This document shows, piece by piece, positions 1 through 6,400 of a DNA stretch of 30,965 nt. A program made the position numbers and the translations under genes. The number at the start of each line of letters is the position of its first letter. Positions within the stretch are counted from its first letter, which is position 1. The notes below the pieces were generated by a model. It was not told where the DNA came from. It saw only the letters and a list, made by a program, of their open reading frames with translations, and made no database searches. The stretch spans positions 1-30,965 of IMG/VR virus record IMGVR_UViG_3300036795_000172; one strand, 5' to 3'. Source of the stretch: a virus.

Positions 1-402
1 TCACTTCTTCTTGGCGCCCTTGCTGGTGGTCTTGGTGACGGCGATGCCCGGGTAGCGGCGTGCGACCCGGGTGCGGACCTGCTTCTGCTGTGCGGGTGTG
101 CCGTTCTGCGCGACGCGGCCGAGTGCGTTGCGGGCGTGTGCGGCGTCGTCGATCCGGTACTTCTTGTCCTGGGGCAGGGCGAAGTCGGCGGCCGGCATCT
201 GCGCGCGGCCGGTTTTCGTGTTCCGCTTCTGGTCGGTTTTCGCCGAGAGCTTCGATTTCCCGGTCGGCGCCGGGCTCTTCCGTGCTGTCGATCCGGACGA
301 CTTCGAACCGGAGCTCTTCCCGCTGGCCGTGCTCATTGACGCGCCTGTGTTCCCGGTCAGCCGCCGATCCGCTGACGTGCCCCTGCTCGGCTTGCCACCC
401 AT
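1..402 (-). CDS. Lys/Ser-rich basic protein with conserved C-terminal domain
   Basis: 133 aa. The N-terminal 70 residues are low complexity and strongly basic (Ser, Lys, Thr, Pro, with blocks such as SGKSSGSKSSGSTARKSP), like a histone H1 tail. The C-terminal half (DKKYRIDDAAHARNALGRVA onwards) resembles short domains I recall from phage and actinobacterial proteins, where a helix 'HxRNAxxR' is followed by a basic stretch. The last residues are again Lys-rich. ATG at 400-402 overlaps the previous stop by one base and has a GAAGGGA ribosome site 6 bases upstream; a longer frame to 504 lies inside the previous gene. The position after the neck genes suggests a virion or DNA-packaging-associated protein, but the function is inferred only. 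Confidence 0.75.
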   Translation of the reverse strand: MGGKPSRGTSADRRLTGNTGASMSTASGKSSGSKSSGSTARKSPAPTGKSKLSAKTDQKRNTKTGRAQMPAADFALPQDKKYRIDDAAHARNALGRVAQNGTPAQQKQVRTRVARRYPGIAVTKTTSKGAKKK

Positions 403-656
403 CACGATCCCTTCCTCGGGTCCCGGAACTGGCTGCGGTCCAGTTCGCCGTTCGGCCCCCATTGCACGGACGCGAAGTCGGGCATGTACCGCAGCGGGAA
501 GCACTGGTCCTCGGGCACGTCACCGGGGACTTCGCGGGCCTGGACGCCGGGCACCAGGAATTCGGCCTGTTCCGCGGACGGGTGGGTGATGATCCGGCCC
601 TGGTAGGTCAGGAAATCCCTGGTCGTGACGGGCTCGTACAGCCCGTACCGGCTCAC
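402..656 (-). CDS. Hypothetical protein, neck/tail gene block
   Basis: 84 aa, GTG start at 654-656 overlapping the previous stop in a GTGA junction. I do not recognise the family. The sequence is compact and mixed, without signal peptide or membrane segment, and contains VTTRDFLTYQGRIITHPSAE and several aromatic residues, consistent with a small beta-rich protein. The open frame extends upstream to 1175, but that part is the antisense/frame shadow of the tail terminator gene. Its place between the putative tail terminator and the basic protein suggests a small virion or tail-assembly role; this is inferred from order only. Confidence 0.7.
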   Translation of the reverse strand: MSRYGLYEPVTTRDFLTYQGRIITHPSAEQAEFLVPGVQAREVPGDVPEDQCFPLRYMPDFASVQWGPNGELDRSQFRDPRKGS

Positions 657-1105
657 CGCTGCACCCACTTCAGCTGCAGGTCCAGCCGGAAATGCGCGTA
701 GTTCCCCTGGTCCCCGTACGCCCGTCGGGGGGTGCCGAGCGTCCACGCGCCGGTAACCCGGGCGGCCGGGTAACCGGCGGGCAGGGTGACGTCTTTCGCG
801 GGGACGTCGCGGTCGCGGGCGGCCCACCAGATCGCGGACGCCAGGTTGTTGGCCTGCGCCCACGGTGGCCGCGCGGAACCGAGCTGGTAGGCGTAGACGT
901 CGAGGAGGACCACCGGGCCGTTGAGCGGATAATCCGGCTGGTCGCCGCCGGCTGTGGCCATAGCGGTGACGAACCCCTGCTTGTCCGCCCACGCCTGCGG
1001 TTCGGGCAGGGTCGCGCCAACCATGTCCGCGGTGATCCCCGGCACCGTGGCCAACCACGCTTGGGCGACGAGATCGGTGTTCGCGTACAACGTCGGCGCG
1101 GTCAC
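653..1105 (-). CDS. Putative tail terminator protein
   Basis: 150 aa from a GTG at 1103-1105 in a GTGA overlap with the gene before it. Central 'GPVVLLDVYAYQLG' and C-terminal 'GAWTLGTPRRAYGDQGNYAH' followed by an alternating hydrophobic strand (FRLDLQLKWV) look like the minor-capsid/tail-terminator fold that closes siphovirus tails. Size (about 130-160 aa) and position, downstream of the HK97-gp10-like gene and before where the tail tube gene should lie, agree with this. No diagnostic motif exists for the family, so the call rests on context and overall pattern. The extra 50 residues of open frame before the GTG are Arg-rich and lie over upstream genes, so I left them out. Confidence 0.6.
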   Translation of the reverse strand: MTAPTLYANTDLVAQAWLATVPGITADMVGATLPEPQAWADKQGFVTAMATAGGDQPDYPLNGPVVLLDVYAYQLGSARPPWAQANNLASAIWWAARDRDVPAKDVTLPAGYPAARVTGAWTLGTPRRAYGDQGNYAHFRLDLQLKWVQR

Positions 1106-1254
1106 GACACGCCACCGATAGGTCGATGGGCCGCCAGCACCCCGGTGTGCTGACTGCGGGGTGCGGGCAGACCACCGTGGTGCCCGGCCACGGCGCCGGC
1201 AGCGGCGGCGTCGAGGTGCGGGCACGCCTGGTGCCCTGTGCCGGGGGCGGTCAC
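1102..1254 (-). CDS. Small hypothetical protein (50 aa)
   Basis: 50 aa, beginning VTAPGTGHQACPHLDAAAAG and ending GVS. It starts at a GTG (1252-1254) and is joined to its neighbours by GTGA overlaps at both ends, which is the main evidence that it is translated. It has Cys/His residues (QACPH, GHHGG) that could bind a metal, but no family is recognised. It sits between the HK97-gp10-like gene and the putative tail terminator, so it is co-expressed with neck genes. Confidence 0.5.
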   Translation of the reverse strand: MTAPGTGHQACPHLDAAAAGAVAGHHGGLPAPRSQHTGVLAAHRPIGGVS

Positions 1255-1580
1255 AGTGCACGCTCCCGGTACAGGGCTGGCTTCATGTAGGGCTGCGGCT
1301 CGACGAACCGGCCGGTGCGGACCTTCCGCCCGGCCGCGTCGACGTAGACGATCTCGTGGCCTTCCTCGACGTACACCGAATAGTCCAGGTCGCGGCTGCC
1401 CACGCGGGTGATGGTGTCGTCGATGCGGCCTTCGTCCAGGGACTCCAACAACGCACCGGTGTCGACCGGGCAACCGGCCCGCATGTCGACCAGGACGTCC
1501 TTGGACACCTGGTCCTGCTTGTCGCGTTCGATGCCCATCACGTGGTCGTGCCAGCCGGGTTCAGCGACGAATTGGGCCAT
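1251..1580 (-). CDS. HK97 gp10-like head-tail joining protein
   Basis: 109 aa. The order of elements matches HK97 gp10-like proteins: an N-terminal helix, the central motif CPVDTGALLESL, a strand pair ending in YVEEGHE, and a C-terminal PYMKPAL segment. Family members act at the neck in head-tail joining or tail completion of siphoviruses. Length is usual for the shorter members. ATG at 1578-1580. It follows two connector-type genes and precedes the putative tail terminator, the standard siphovirus order. Confidence is high for the family and moderate for the exact structural role. Confidence 0.82.
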   Translation of the reverse strand: MAQFVAEPGWHDHVMGIERDKQDQVSKDVLVDMRAGCPVDTGALLESLDEGRIDDTITRVGSRDLDYSVYVEEGHEIVYVDAAGRKVRTGRFVEPQPYMKPALYRERAL

Positions 1581-1586
1581 GGCCGC

Positions 1587-1946
1587 TCACCCGCCCAACT
1601 CGCCGAAGTCGAGCCGCTTCAGGTCGATGTTCAGGTCGGACGTCCACGCCCACCCACCGCCCTGGCTGGCCGAACTGACCTGGAATGTGCGGCCGCCGGG
1701 GCCGTCCTCGACGACGACGTCGTTGGTGCGCAGGTCGATGTCGGACTGGCAGGAGCATTCGTAGAGCCGTACGACCTGCCAGGTTTGGGTGGCGGGGTCC
1801 TTGACGGTGTGGCGGCTCTCCTGGATGGACACCAGCACTCCGGTCGCGACGATGTGCCCGTCGTCGATCGCGGAGATCTGGTCGCCGTAGGCGTTTGTCG
1901 CGGTGCCGCGGTAGATGGTCGCGGTGCCGGTCGCGAGGGAGTACAC
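1587..1946 (-). CDS. Putative head closure (stopper) protein
   Basis: 119 aa, GTG start at 1944-1946, close behind the previous stop at 1950. The sequence is beta-rich: TATIYRGTATNAYGD at the start, then an alternating central part and a Gly-rich loop (SASQGGGWAW). Small beta-barrel proteins of 100-130 aa at this position in siphovirus head modules normally act as the head closure or stopper ring between the adaptor and the tail. I see no unique motif, so the assignment depends on gene order and composition. Confidence 0.6.
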   Translation of the reverse strand: MYSLATGTATIYRGTATNAYGDQISAIDDGHIVATGVLVSIQESRHTVKDPATQTWQVVRLYECSCQSDIDLRTNDVVVEDGPGGRTFQVSSASQGGGWAWTSDLNIDLKRLDFGELGG

Positions 1947-1949
1947 GGC

Positions 1950-2411
1950 TCACCACCGGCCCATGGGGGTCCACGACTCGTAGAAGTCGTTCGCGGCGCT
2001 GTCGGGGTTGGGGCTGAGCGGGGACATGCCGTCCTGGAACGGGGAGCGGACGTGCAGGGACCGGGTGCGCAGCCAGGACACGCGGCGCAGCGCCATTTTC
2101 GCCATCGGCGCGAGGATCATCGAGAGTTCCTTCACGCCGATCGACCTGCGGCCTTCGGTGATGGCGTTGACGTCCAGGCGGGTGAAGAAGTCGGGTTGCC
2201 CGGTGATCCACACGGCTTCGAACGCCACGGCGCGTTTCATCCACTCGATGTCCCGGGTGCCGGTCCGGGGTGCGGCGAGGGTGTAGATCCGGGCGGACAG
2301 GATCTCGATGATCGTGTTCGCGACGATCACCAGACTGTTGGTGACCTCCTGGTCGAGGAGGTTCAGGACGTCAGCTGGTGTCGCCCACGTCGTCTGTGTC
2401 GGGGTCGTCAC
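1950..2411 (-). CDS. Putative head-tail connector (adaptor) protein
   Basis: About 153 aa. It is helical, opening with TWATPADVLNLLDQEVTNSL and continuing with a long 'WMKRAVAFEAVWITGQPDFF' helix, a pattern typical of gp6/gp15-like adaptor proteins that bind under the portal. The open frame reaches a GTG at 2420, but the GTG at 2411 has GGGAGG placed 8-9 bases upstream and is the better start. The gene overlaps the end of the gene before it by about 40 bases. The order (capsid, unknown, adaptor, stopper, gp10-like) supports the call. Confidence 0.62.
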   Translation of the reverse strand: MTTPTQTTWATPADVLNLLDQEVTNSLVIVANTIIEILSARIYTLAAPRTGTRDIEWMKRAVAFEAVWITGQPDFFTRLDVNAITEGRRSIGVKELSMILAPMAKMALRRVSWLRTRSLHVRSPFQDGMSPLSPNPDSAANDFYESWTPMGRW

Positions 2412-2949
2412 GGCGGCCACCTCCCGCCCTGGCCTGGTGAATGACGGTCGGGGCCGTGGTGTCCTGCGGGTGGGTGTCGATCGATGCGGGGATGACGGCG
2501 ACCTCGTAGGTGAGGTCCGTCCACTGCGACCGGCGGGTCCCGGTGTCGTTGAGGGCCTGGTCGTGTTCGTCGACGTCGACGAGGTAGATGTCGCCGCGGG
2601 CGTGCAGGCCGCGTTGCATCGCCTCTTGGACCAGGCCTACGGCGTTGGCCTGGTGGATGGGGTCGTTGTCGGTGGGTACGAGGCGGCCGACGCGGTAGGT
2701 CTTGACGAGGCGGCCGGGGGTGTCGCCGTCGGCGGATCGTTGGGCGATTTCTCGGTCGCGGCCGTCCGGCGTGCCGTCGGTGGCGGGGAACTGGTGTGTG
2801 CGAGGCTCGACGGGCAGGTCGCGGTCGTTACCTGACAAATCCAGGTCATTATCCGTCGTGATTTCAGTGGTCGTTGAAATTGTCTCTGTCGACGGCTTCC
2901 GCGCCCGACTCCGCGTACCCCGCGTCGTCCCCGGCTTGGTCTCCGCCAT
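2371..2949 (-). CDS. Hypothetical protein after major capsid gene
   Basis: 192 aa, ATG at 2947-2949. The first 60 residues are disordered-looking, Thr/Arg/Asp-rich (TRGTRSRARKPSTETIS, then DNDLDLSGNDRDL). The middle holds a structured segment (VKTYRVGRLVPTDNDPIHQA, then GDIYLVDVDEHDQAL) and the tail is again Asp/Gly-rich. I do not recognise a family. Genes at this position often encode decoration or head fibre-like proteins, but nothing here proves that. A strong hairpin separates it from the capsid gene, so it is probably made in smaller amount than capsid. Confidence 0.65.
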   Translation of the reverse strand: MAETKPGTTRGTRSRARKPSTETISTTTEITTDNDLDLSGNDRDLPVEPRTHQFPATDGTPDGRDREIAQRSADGDTPGRLVKTYRVGRLVPTDNDPIHQANAVGLVQEAMQRGLHARGDIYLVDVDEHDQALNDTGTRRSQWTDLTYEVAVIPASIDTHPQDTTAPTVIHQARAGGGRRDDPDTDDVGDTS

Positions 2950-3001
2950 CACACTTCCGCCTTCCACACGTTCACGTGGCCTCGAACAACAGGGGAGGGT
3001 G

Positions 3002-3036
3002 GCGGCGGGCGCACGACCACCACGTGCGCCCGCCGC
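3002..3036 (-). terminator. Strong hairpin after major capsid gene
   Basis: Perfect 13-bp inverted repeat, GCGGCGGGCGCAC (3002-3014) and its complement (3024-3036), with a 9-base loop, starting 10 bases after the capsid stop. There is no T-run, so it could be a partial terminator/attenuator or a 3' end that protects the capsid mRNA. It would favour high capsid output relative to the connector genes downstream. Confidence 0.7.
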
Positions 3037-3045
3037 GATCGCGGG

Positions 3046-4104
3046 TCAGCTCCCGGAGGTGTCCTCGAAGACGCTGAAGGCGTTCTCGTGGCCGGGCGCG
3101 AACGCCCGGCGGGAACGCATCTTGAGGATCGACTCGTCCGTCAGCGCCGCGAGTCCGCCGCGGCCGTCAATGAACACCGACTCGGGGCCCGACCGGACGC
3201 CCAGCAGCAGGAACATCTTGTTGCAGACGATGAACAGCGGGTTCCCGCCCGGAGTCGCCGTCGGGGCGGCCGATGTGCGCGCACCCAGCGCCCAGTGGAT
3301 GGGGTAGCCGAACACGCGGTCCGGGGTTGCGCCCTGGCCACCGCCGGGGAACCCGCCGGTGCCTTCCTGGAAGATCGGGCGCTGGTTGGTGTCCTTGATG
3401 CCGCGCAGCTTCCGCTTGTACCGGGGGTGCGCGATGACGAGCGAGTCACCTTCGTCCCAGTAGTCGCCCTCTTCGACCTTGCCGACAGCCGTGTTGAGGC
3501 CGTCGTAGGAGGTGCCGCCGGAGCCGGACTGGGTGATGTTCGCGTTGGCCGAGTACCCGGTTTCGGCGTCGGCCTGGGTGAGGATGTAGTACAGCGAGTC
3601 GAACGCACACCCGGTGGTGCCCTTCGCGGCGGTGACCGCGAGACACGCGTTGTCCAGGCCCTTCGCGTAGGCGGTGGCCCAGTCGGTCATCTTGGTGTTG
3701 ATGATGTCCGCGAGGGAGTCGTCGATGTCCTCTTCGGCGACTCTCACCGCCTTGCCGAACTTCTGCACCCGTAGCACGACGTCGTCGTTGGTGTTGGTGT
3801 CCTCGCCGTACGTGCCGCCCTTGGCGACGATGTCGACACCGACACCACCCGACCGGGGCGTGGACCGGGTCTGGGTCTGCATCGCGACCCGCTGGCCGTA
3901 GGCCTCGACAGCCGAGTTCTGCCGCACCTTCGTGATCACGTCGGAGGCGAATTCCTCCGGGATCCAGGCGTCGAAGTTGTCGCGCGCGCCACCACCGACC
4001 GCGCGAATCGGCCGGCCGTCCGGCGTGAAACCGATGATGTCGCCCGCGTCGACGTCCTCGACGCGCGGATCGAACAGGGTGCGAGAACGCAGGATCGCGG
4101 ACAC
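3046..4104 (-). CDS. Major capsid protein, HK97 fold
   Basis: 352 aa from a GTG at 4102-4104, chosen because GGAAGG lies 9 bases upstream; the frame is open to 4209 but the added residues are Arg-rich and non-conserved in type. Features typical of HK97-fold capsids: 'FDAWIPEEFASDVI' near residues 44-57, a long spine-helix region at about 125-160, 'DSLVIAHPRYKRKLRGIKD' (about 220-238) leading to PIFQEG, 'VFGYPIHWALG' (264-274), and the C-terminal strand NPLFIVCNKMFLLLGVR. There is no long delta domain fused at the N-terminus; a separate scaffold gene is upstream. It forms the icosahedral shell. Regulated by the leader and hairpins on either side. Confidence 0.9.
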   Translation of the reverse strand: MSAILRSRTLFDPRVEDVDAGDIIGFTPDGRPIRAVGGGARDNFDAWIPEEFASDVITKVRQNSAVEAYGQRVAMQTQTRSTPRSGGVGVDIVAKGGTYGEDTNTNDDVVLRVQKFGKAVRVAEEDIDDSLADIINTKMTDWATAYAKGLDNACLAVTAAKGTTGCAFDSLYYILTQADAETGYSANANITQSGSGGTSYDGLNTAVGKVEEGDYWDEGDSLVIAHPRYKRKLRGIKDTNQRPIFQEGTGGFPGGGQGATPDRVFGYPIHWALGARTSAAPTATPGGNPLFIVCNKMFLLLGVRSGPESVFIDGRGGLAALTDESILKMRSRRAFAPGHENAFSVFEDTSGS

Positions 4105-4270
4105 GGCGATGCGCCTTCCGAGGATGGGAACTGGGGACTTGCGTCCGCGTCCCATCCGGGGCGCCGGGCGGAAAACACGACCTCGACCTAGATCGAGGGT
4201 TGTGCCCATCCGGGCGAATCACCGGGGACCAGCAGCCCATCCGGGCGCCGATCCCAACACCAAGGACCGT
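4105..4270 (-). promoter_or_regulatory. Capsid gene leader with three repeats
   Basis: Non-coding stretch between the terminator at 4277 and the capsid start. It holds three copies of a motif, seen on the plus strand as CCCATCCGGG, at 4204-4216 and 4235-4247 (both GCCCATCCGGGCG) and a variant at 4150-4163. A small inverted repeat (CCTCGA/TCGAGG, about 4187-4198) lies between them. A frame open through this region gives only Arg/Pro-rich sequence. I infer a dedicated promoter or leader control for capsid; no clear -35/-10 pair was found. Confidence 0.45.
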
Positions 4271-4294
4271 AAAACACGGCTCTGCCACGAGCCG
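4271..4294 (-). terminator. Intrinsic terminator before capsid leader
   Basis: On the minus strand a 6-bp stem CGGCTC/GAGCCG with a 6-base loop (4277-4294) is followed directly by TGTTTTA. It sits just after the stop of the gene ending at 4306 and ahead of the capsid gene, so it should end part of the transcription coming from the scaffold/cargo block. Confidence 0.6.
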
Positions 4295-4305
4295 GACCAG
4301 CAGGA

Positions 4306-4512
4306 TTAGCGAAAAATCCAGTTGGGTGGGTCGTACTCGTACCCCTCGACAGCGGCGGGCAACGTCGGCCAGGAACGGCCGGCTGTAGAAGTCCGCCACC
4401 GCCGGCGGCAGGTCTGGTCGGCGAGGTCGGTCAAGCTGCGCACGGCGTCCTTCCATGTCCCGTGCTCGGTCTTGTCCGGCCGACAGCGGAATCCCACCGG
4501 CGGCCGGGTCAC
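4306..4512 (-). CDS. Small hypothetical protein, possibly frameshifted
   Basis: 68 aa from the GTG at 4510-4512 (a second GTG follows directly). It begins VTRPPVGFRCRPDKTEHGTW and ends EGYEYDPPNWIFR. No family recognised. The first and last thirds have strong G/C third positions in this frame, but a middle stretch (about 4365-4427) codes better in another frame, where it would read AVADFYSRPFLADVA. This suggests two compensating indels or a decaying gene. It follows the frameshifted metallopeptidase, supporting local decay, or sequence error. Confidence 0.45.
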   Translation of the reverse strand: MTRPPVGFRCRPDKTEHGTWKDAVRSLTDLADQTCRRRWRTSTAGRSWPTLPAAVEGYEYDPPNWIFR

Positions 4513-4555
4513 CACCCTCTGCCCGTCGGAGCGCCGCGACTGGGCTTGGCGCGCA

Positions 4556-5024
4556 TCAGACCGACCCGTTGAGCTTGGACTGCATGTCGGCGGCCAGTTC
4601 GCCGTAGATGTAGGCGAAGTCCTCCTCGTGCTCGTGCGCCTTGCCGCGCCCCGCACCGAGGTTGATGGTGTGCGCCACCGCGATCCGGTAGATCGTGGCT
4701 GCTGCGTGGACGAGCTCGTGCGCGACGATCTCGGTGAACGACAGTTCGTTGCCCTCGGCATCCATACTGAGCGCGTCGGGCTCGACAAGTCGCAGCGTGC
4801 CGGCGTACCCCGTTGCTCGGATGGCGGATCGCGCCCGTCTCCGCGTTCCGTACGTAGCTGGTCGGATGGAAGCAGCCATAGCACTGGTCCCAGCGCGCCG
4901 GGCCTTCCGGATGCGGCCGCAGCGCGTGTGCTGCGGCGCGCAGTGCCGGCACGTCGAGATACAGCCGTACTCGGACCCAGCGGCGCGGGCCGACACAGTT
5001 CGTGGAAATCGCGAACGACCGCAT
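4556..5024 (-). pseudogene. Zinc metallopeptidase-like gene with frameshift
   Basis: Two frames join into one plausible 155-residue protein. Residues 1-72 (start ATG 5022-5024, MRSFAISTNC, then WDQCYGCFHPTSYVRNAETG) are in one frame. At a run of four G (plus-strand C run 4808-4811) the reading must skip one base to continue as YAGTLRLVEPDALSMDAEGN, then FTEIVAHELVHAAATIY. HELVH is a zinc-binding HExxH motif (about residues 102-106), with a possible third ligand in the later HEHEEDFAYIYGEL. Without the shift the product runs on to 4509 and loses the zinc site. Cause may be a real mutation, programmed +1 shift, or sequencing error. Cargo role unknown; it lies between scaffold and capsid genes. 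Confidence 0.7.
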
Positions 5025-5031
5025 CGTGGGA

Positions 5032-5619
5032 CTACCGGTCGCAGTTGTCGGGCCAGTGCCACGTGCCACCGAGCAGCCGCGTCTCGTCGTGCGGGCACTC
5101 GTGCATGAACACGCCTGTGGGGTTGTTGACGTGCAGCGCGGCGATCTCGGCGTCCCAGACCTGGCTCAACGTCCGTGCCAGCGGGTGCCCCAACCGTTCC
5201 TCTTCCGCCGCAGTGTCGCTGTCGGCCGGTGCGACACGCTGGTCGGTGATGGTGCGCCAGCCGCCGACCTGGGTGACAGACGCGGCCCGGCACGTCGAGG
5301 GGTACTCGCCTGCCGGGGTGCCGTAGGCGACGTAATGCACGGGGGAGTGCAGGCGCAACTGCGGCGCGCGGGGCTCGGACTGGTCGGCGTGCATGGTGGT
5401 CTCCCTGGATGGTGGTGGGTCGAGGTCGTCCAGCCACGCCCGTACCCGGTCCCGCCACCAGTCGATGTGCTGGTCAGAGATCCAGTACGTGCGGTGGCAT
5501 GGCTCCCCGGGGTGGCCCTGTTCGCCGTTGGCGATCGCGCCGAGCAGTTCGCGGGCCAGGGCGCGGGCGTCGTGGGTGCGGCGCCGTTCGAGGTTCAGCG
5601 CGTCGTGCAGGTGGGTCAT
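5032..5619 (-). CDS. Conserved hypothetical protein, VHY...GTWHWP type
   Basis: 195 aa, ATG at 5617-5619 in an ATGA overlap with the gene before. It looks two-part. Residues 1-75 are helical and charged (MTHLHDALNLERRRTHDARA, then HIDWWRDRVRAWLDDL). From residue 76 the sequence resembles a family I recall from actinobacteria: 'SPVHYVAYGTPAGEYPSTCR', 'NPTGVFMHECPHDE' and terminal 'GGTWHWPDNCDR'. The internal ATG at 5392-5394 has its own GGGAG ribosome site, so the second part could also be made separately or be an in-frame fusion of two genes. Function unknown; it shares the VHY start and GTWxWP ending with its upstream neighbour. Confidence 0.72.
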   Translation of the reverse strand: MTHLHDALNLERRRTHDARALARELLGAIANGEQGHPGEPCHRTYWISDQHIDWWRDRVRAWLDDLDPPPSRETTMHADQSEPRAPQLRLHSPVHYVAYGTPAGEYPSTCRAASVTQVGGWRTITDQRVAPADSDTAAEEERLGHPLARTLSQVWDAEIAALHVNNPTGVFMHECPHDETRLLGGTWHWPDNCDR

Positions 5620-5897
5620 GCGCGGAGCGGCCACGCCCACGTGCCGGGCTCGGTTCCCTCGATGCGGGAGGTGGCCCAGTAGGCGCAGTTCCCGTCGAGC
5701 TTGACCTGCAGGTTCGCGGTGTTGGCCGACGAGGCGACGCCGAACACGGCGACGACGTCAGCGGGGAACTTCTGGCCGGCACGTACCGGGTTGCGGCGCA
5801 CGGTGGGATCGCCGATGGGGTACTGCTCGCCGATCTCGGCGACATCGCCCTCGGTGAGGGTGTAGTGCACGACACGACCGATGCTGACCTGCGTCAT
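5616..5897 (-). CDS. Conserved hypothetical protein, VHY...GTWAWP type
   Basis: 93 aa, ATG at 5895-5897 with AGGAGA 6-7 bases upstream. 'GRVVHYTLTEGDVAEI', 'ADVVAVFGVASSANTANLQV', 'LDGNCAYWATSRIEG' and the ending 'PGTWAWP' match a small beta-rich family I have seen in actinophages and actinobacteria, of unknown function. It resembles the second half of the next gene in its VHY opening and GTWxWP end, so the two may be distant paralogs. It belongs to the block placed between scaffold and capsid genes. Confidence 0.75.
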   Translation of the reverse strand: MTQVSIGRVVHYTLTEGDVAEIGEQYPIGDPTVRRNPVRAGQKFPADVVAVFGVASSANTANLQVKLDGNCAYWATSRIEGTEPGTWAWPLRA

Positions 5898-6400
5898 CCA
5901 TCTCTCCTATCGAAATCGGGTGAACTGTTGCGGAAGTCGATCCGGTCTGACACGACGAGATCGACGACCCTGCGGGCTGCTCCGAACTCGCGGCGTGTCA
6001 CAGCGAACTGCTGCCACGGGTAGGTGATCATCTGCTTCCATTCGGCCTCCAAGGTCACCTTGGCGGTGTCCACCACGGTCAACCTCGGTGGCCGGCGGGT
6101 GGCCAGCCAACGCAGCCACCACGTTCCGGCGTGCTGCTGCTTGAACATCTGCCACGTCGACGCTGGCTGGGAGATCGGCACCTCGACGGTCCGGTGCACG
6201 ACGTGAGGCGGCAGTTTCGTGCTGAGCACGTATGCCTTCAGCTTGACCAGGATGTCGTTGGTGAGGAAGGACATGAAGCTGCTACCGGCGGTCAGCTCGA
6301 TGTCGACCACGCCTGCCGGTATGGCCCCGACGTCGGTGATCTTCTGCCACTCCACCAGCAGTGATTCCTGGAGAGCGGCGACCGGGTCGCGGTCGACCAT
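5894..6400 (-). CDS. Hypothetical protein after scaffold gene
   Basis: 168 aa, ATG at 6398-6400, overlapping the scaffold stop by one base. It opens with a helix (MVDRDPVAALQESLLVEWQK) and continues with beta-rich sequence; notable parts are 'SSFMSFLTNDILVKLKAYVL', 'STWQMFKQQHAGTWWLRWLA' and 'WKQMITYPWQQFAVTRREFG'. No membrane segment or catalytic motif is evident. I do not recognise the family. One-base ATGA coupling to the scaffold suggests late expression along with head proteins. Confidence 0.7.
   Translation of the reverse strand: MVDRDPVAALQESLLVEWQKITDVGAIPAGVVDIELTAGSSFMSFLTNDILVKLKAYVLSTKLPPHVVHRTVEVPISQPASTWQMFKQQHAGTWWLRWLATRRPPRLTVVDTAKVTLEAEWKQMITYPWQQFAVTRREFGAARRVVDLVVSDRIDFRNSSPDFDRRDG

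Noticed and set aside
4509-4556. 15-codon frame MRAKPSRGAPTGRGW
   Set aside because: It is the end of the unshifted metallopeptidase frame; the ATGA overlap at 4553-4556 is probably incidental.
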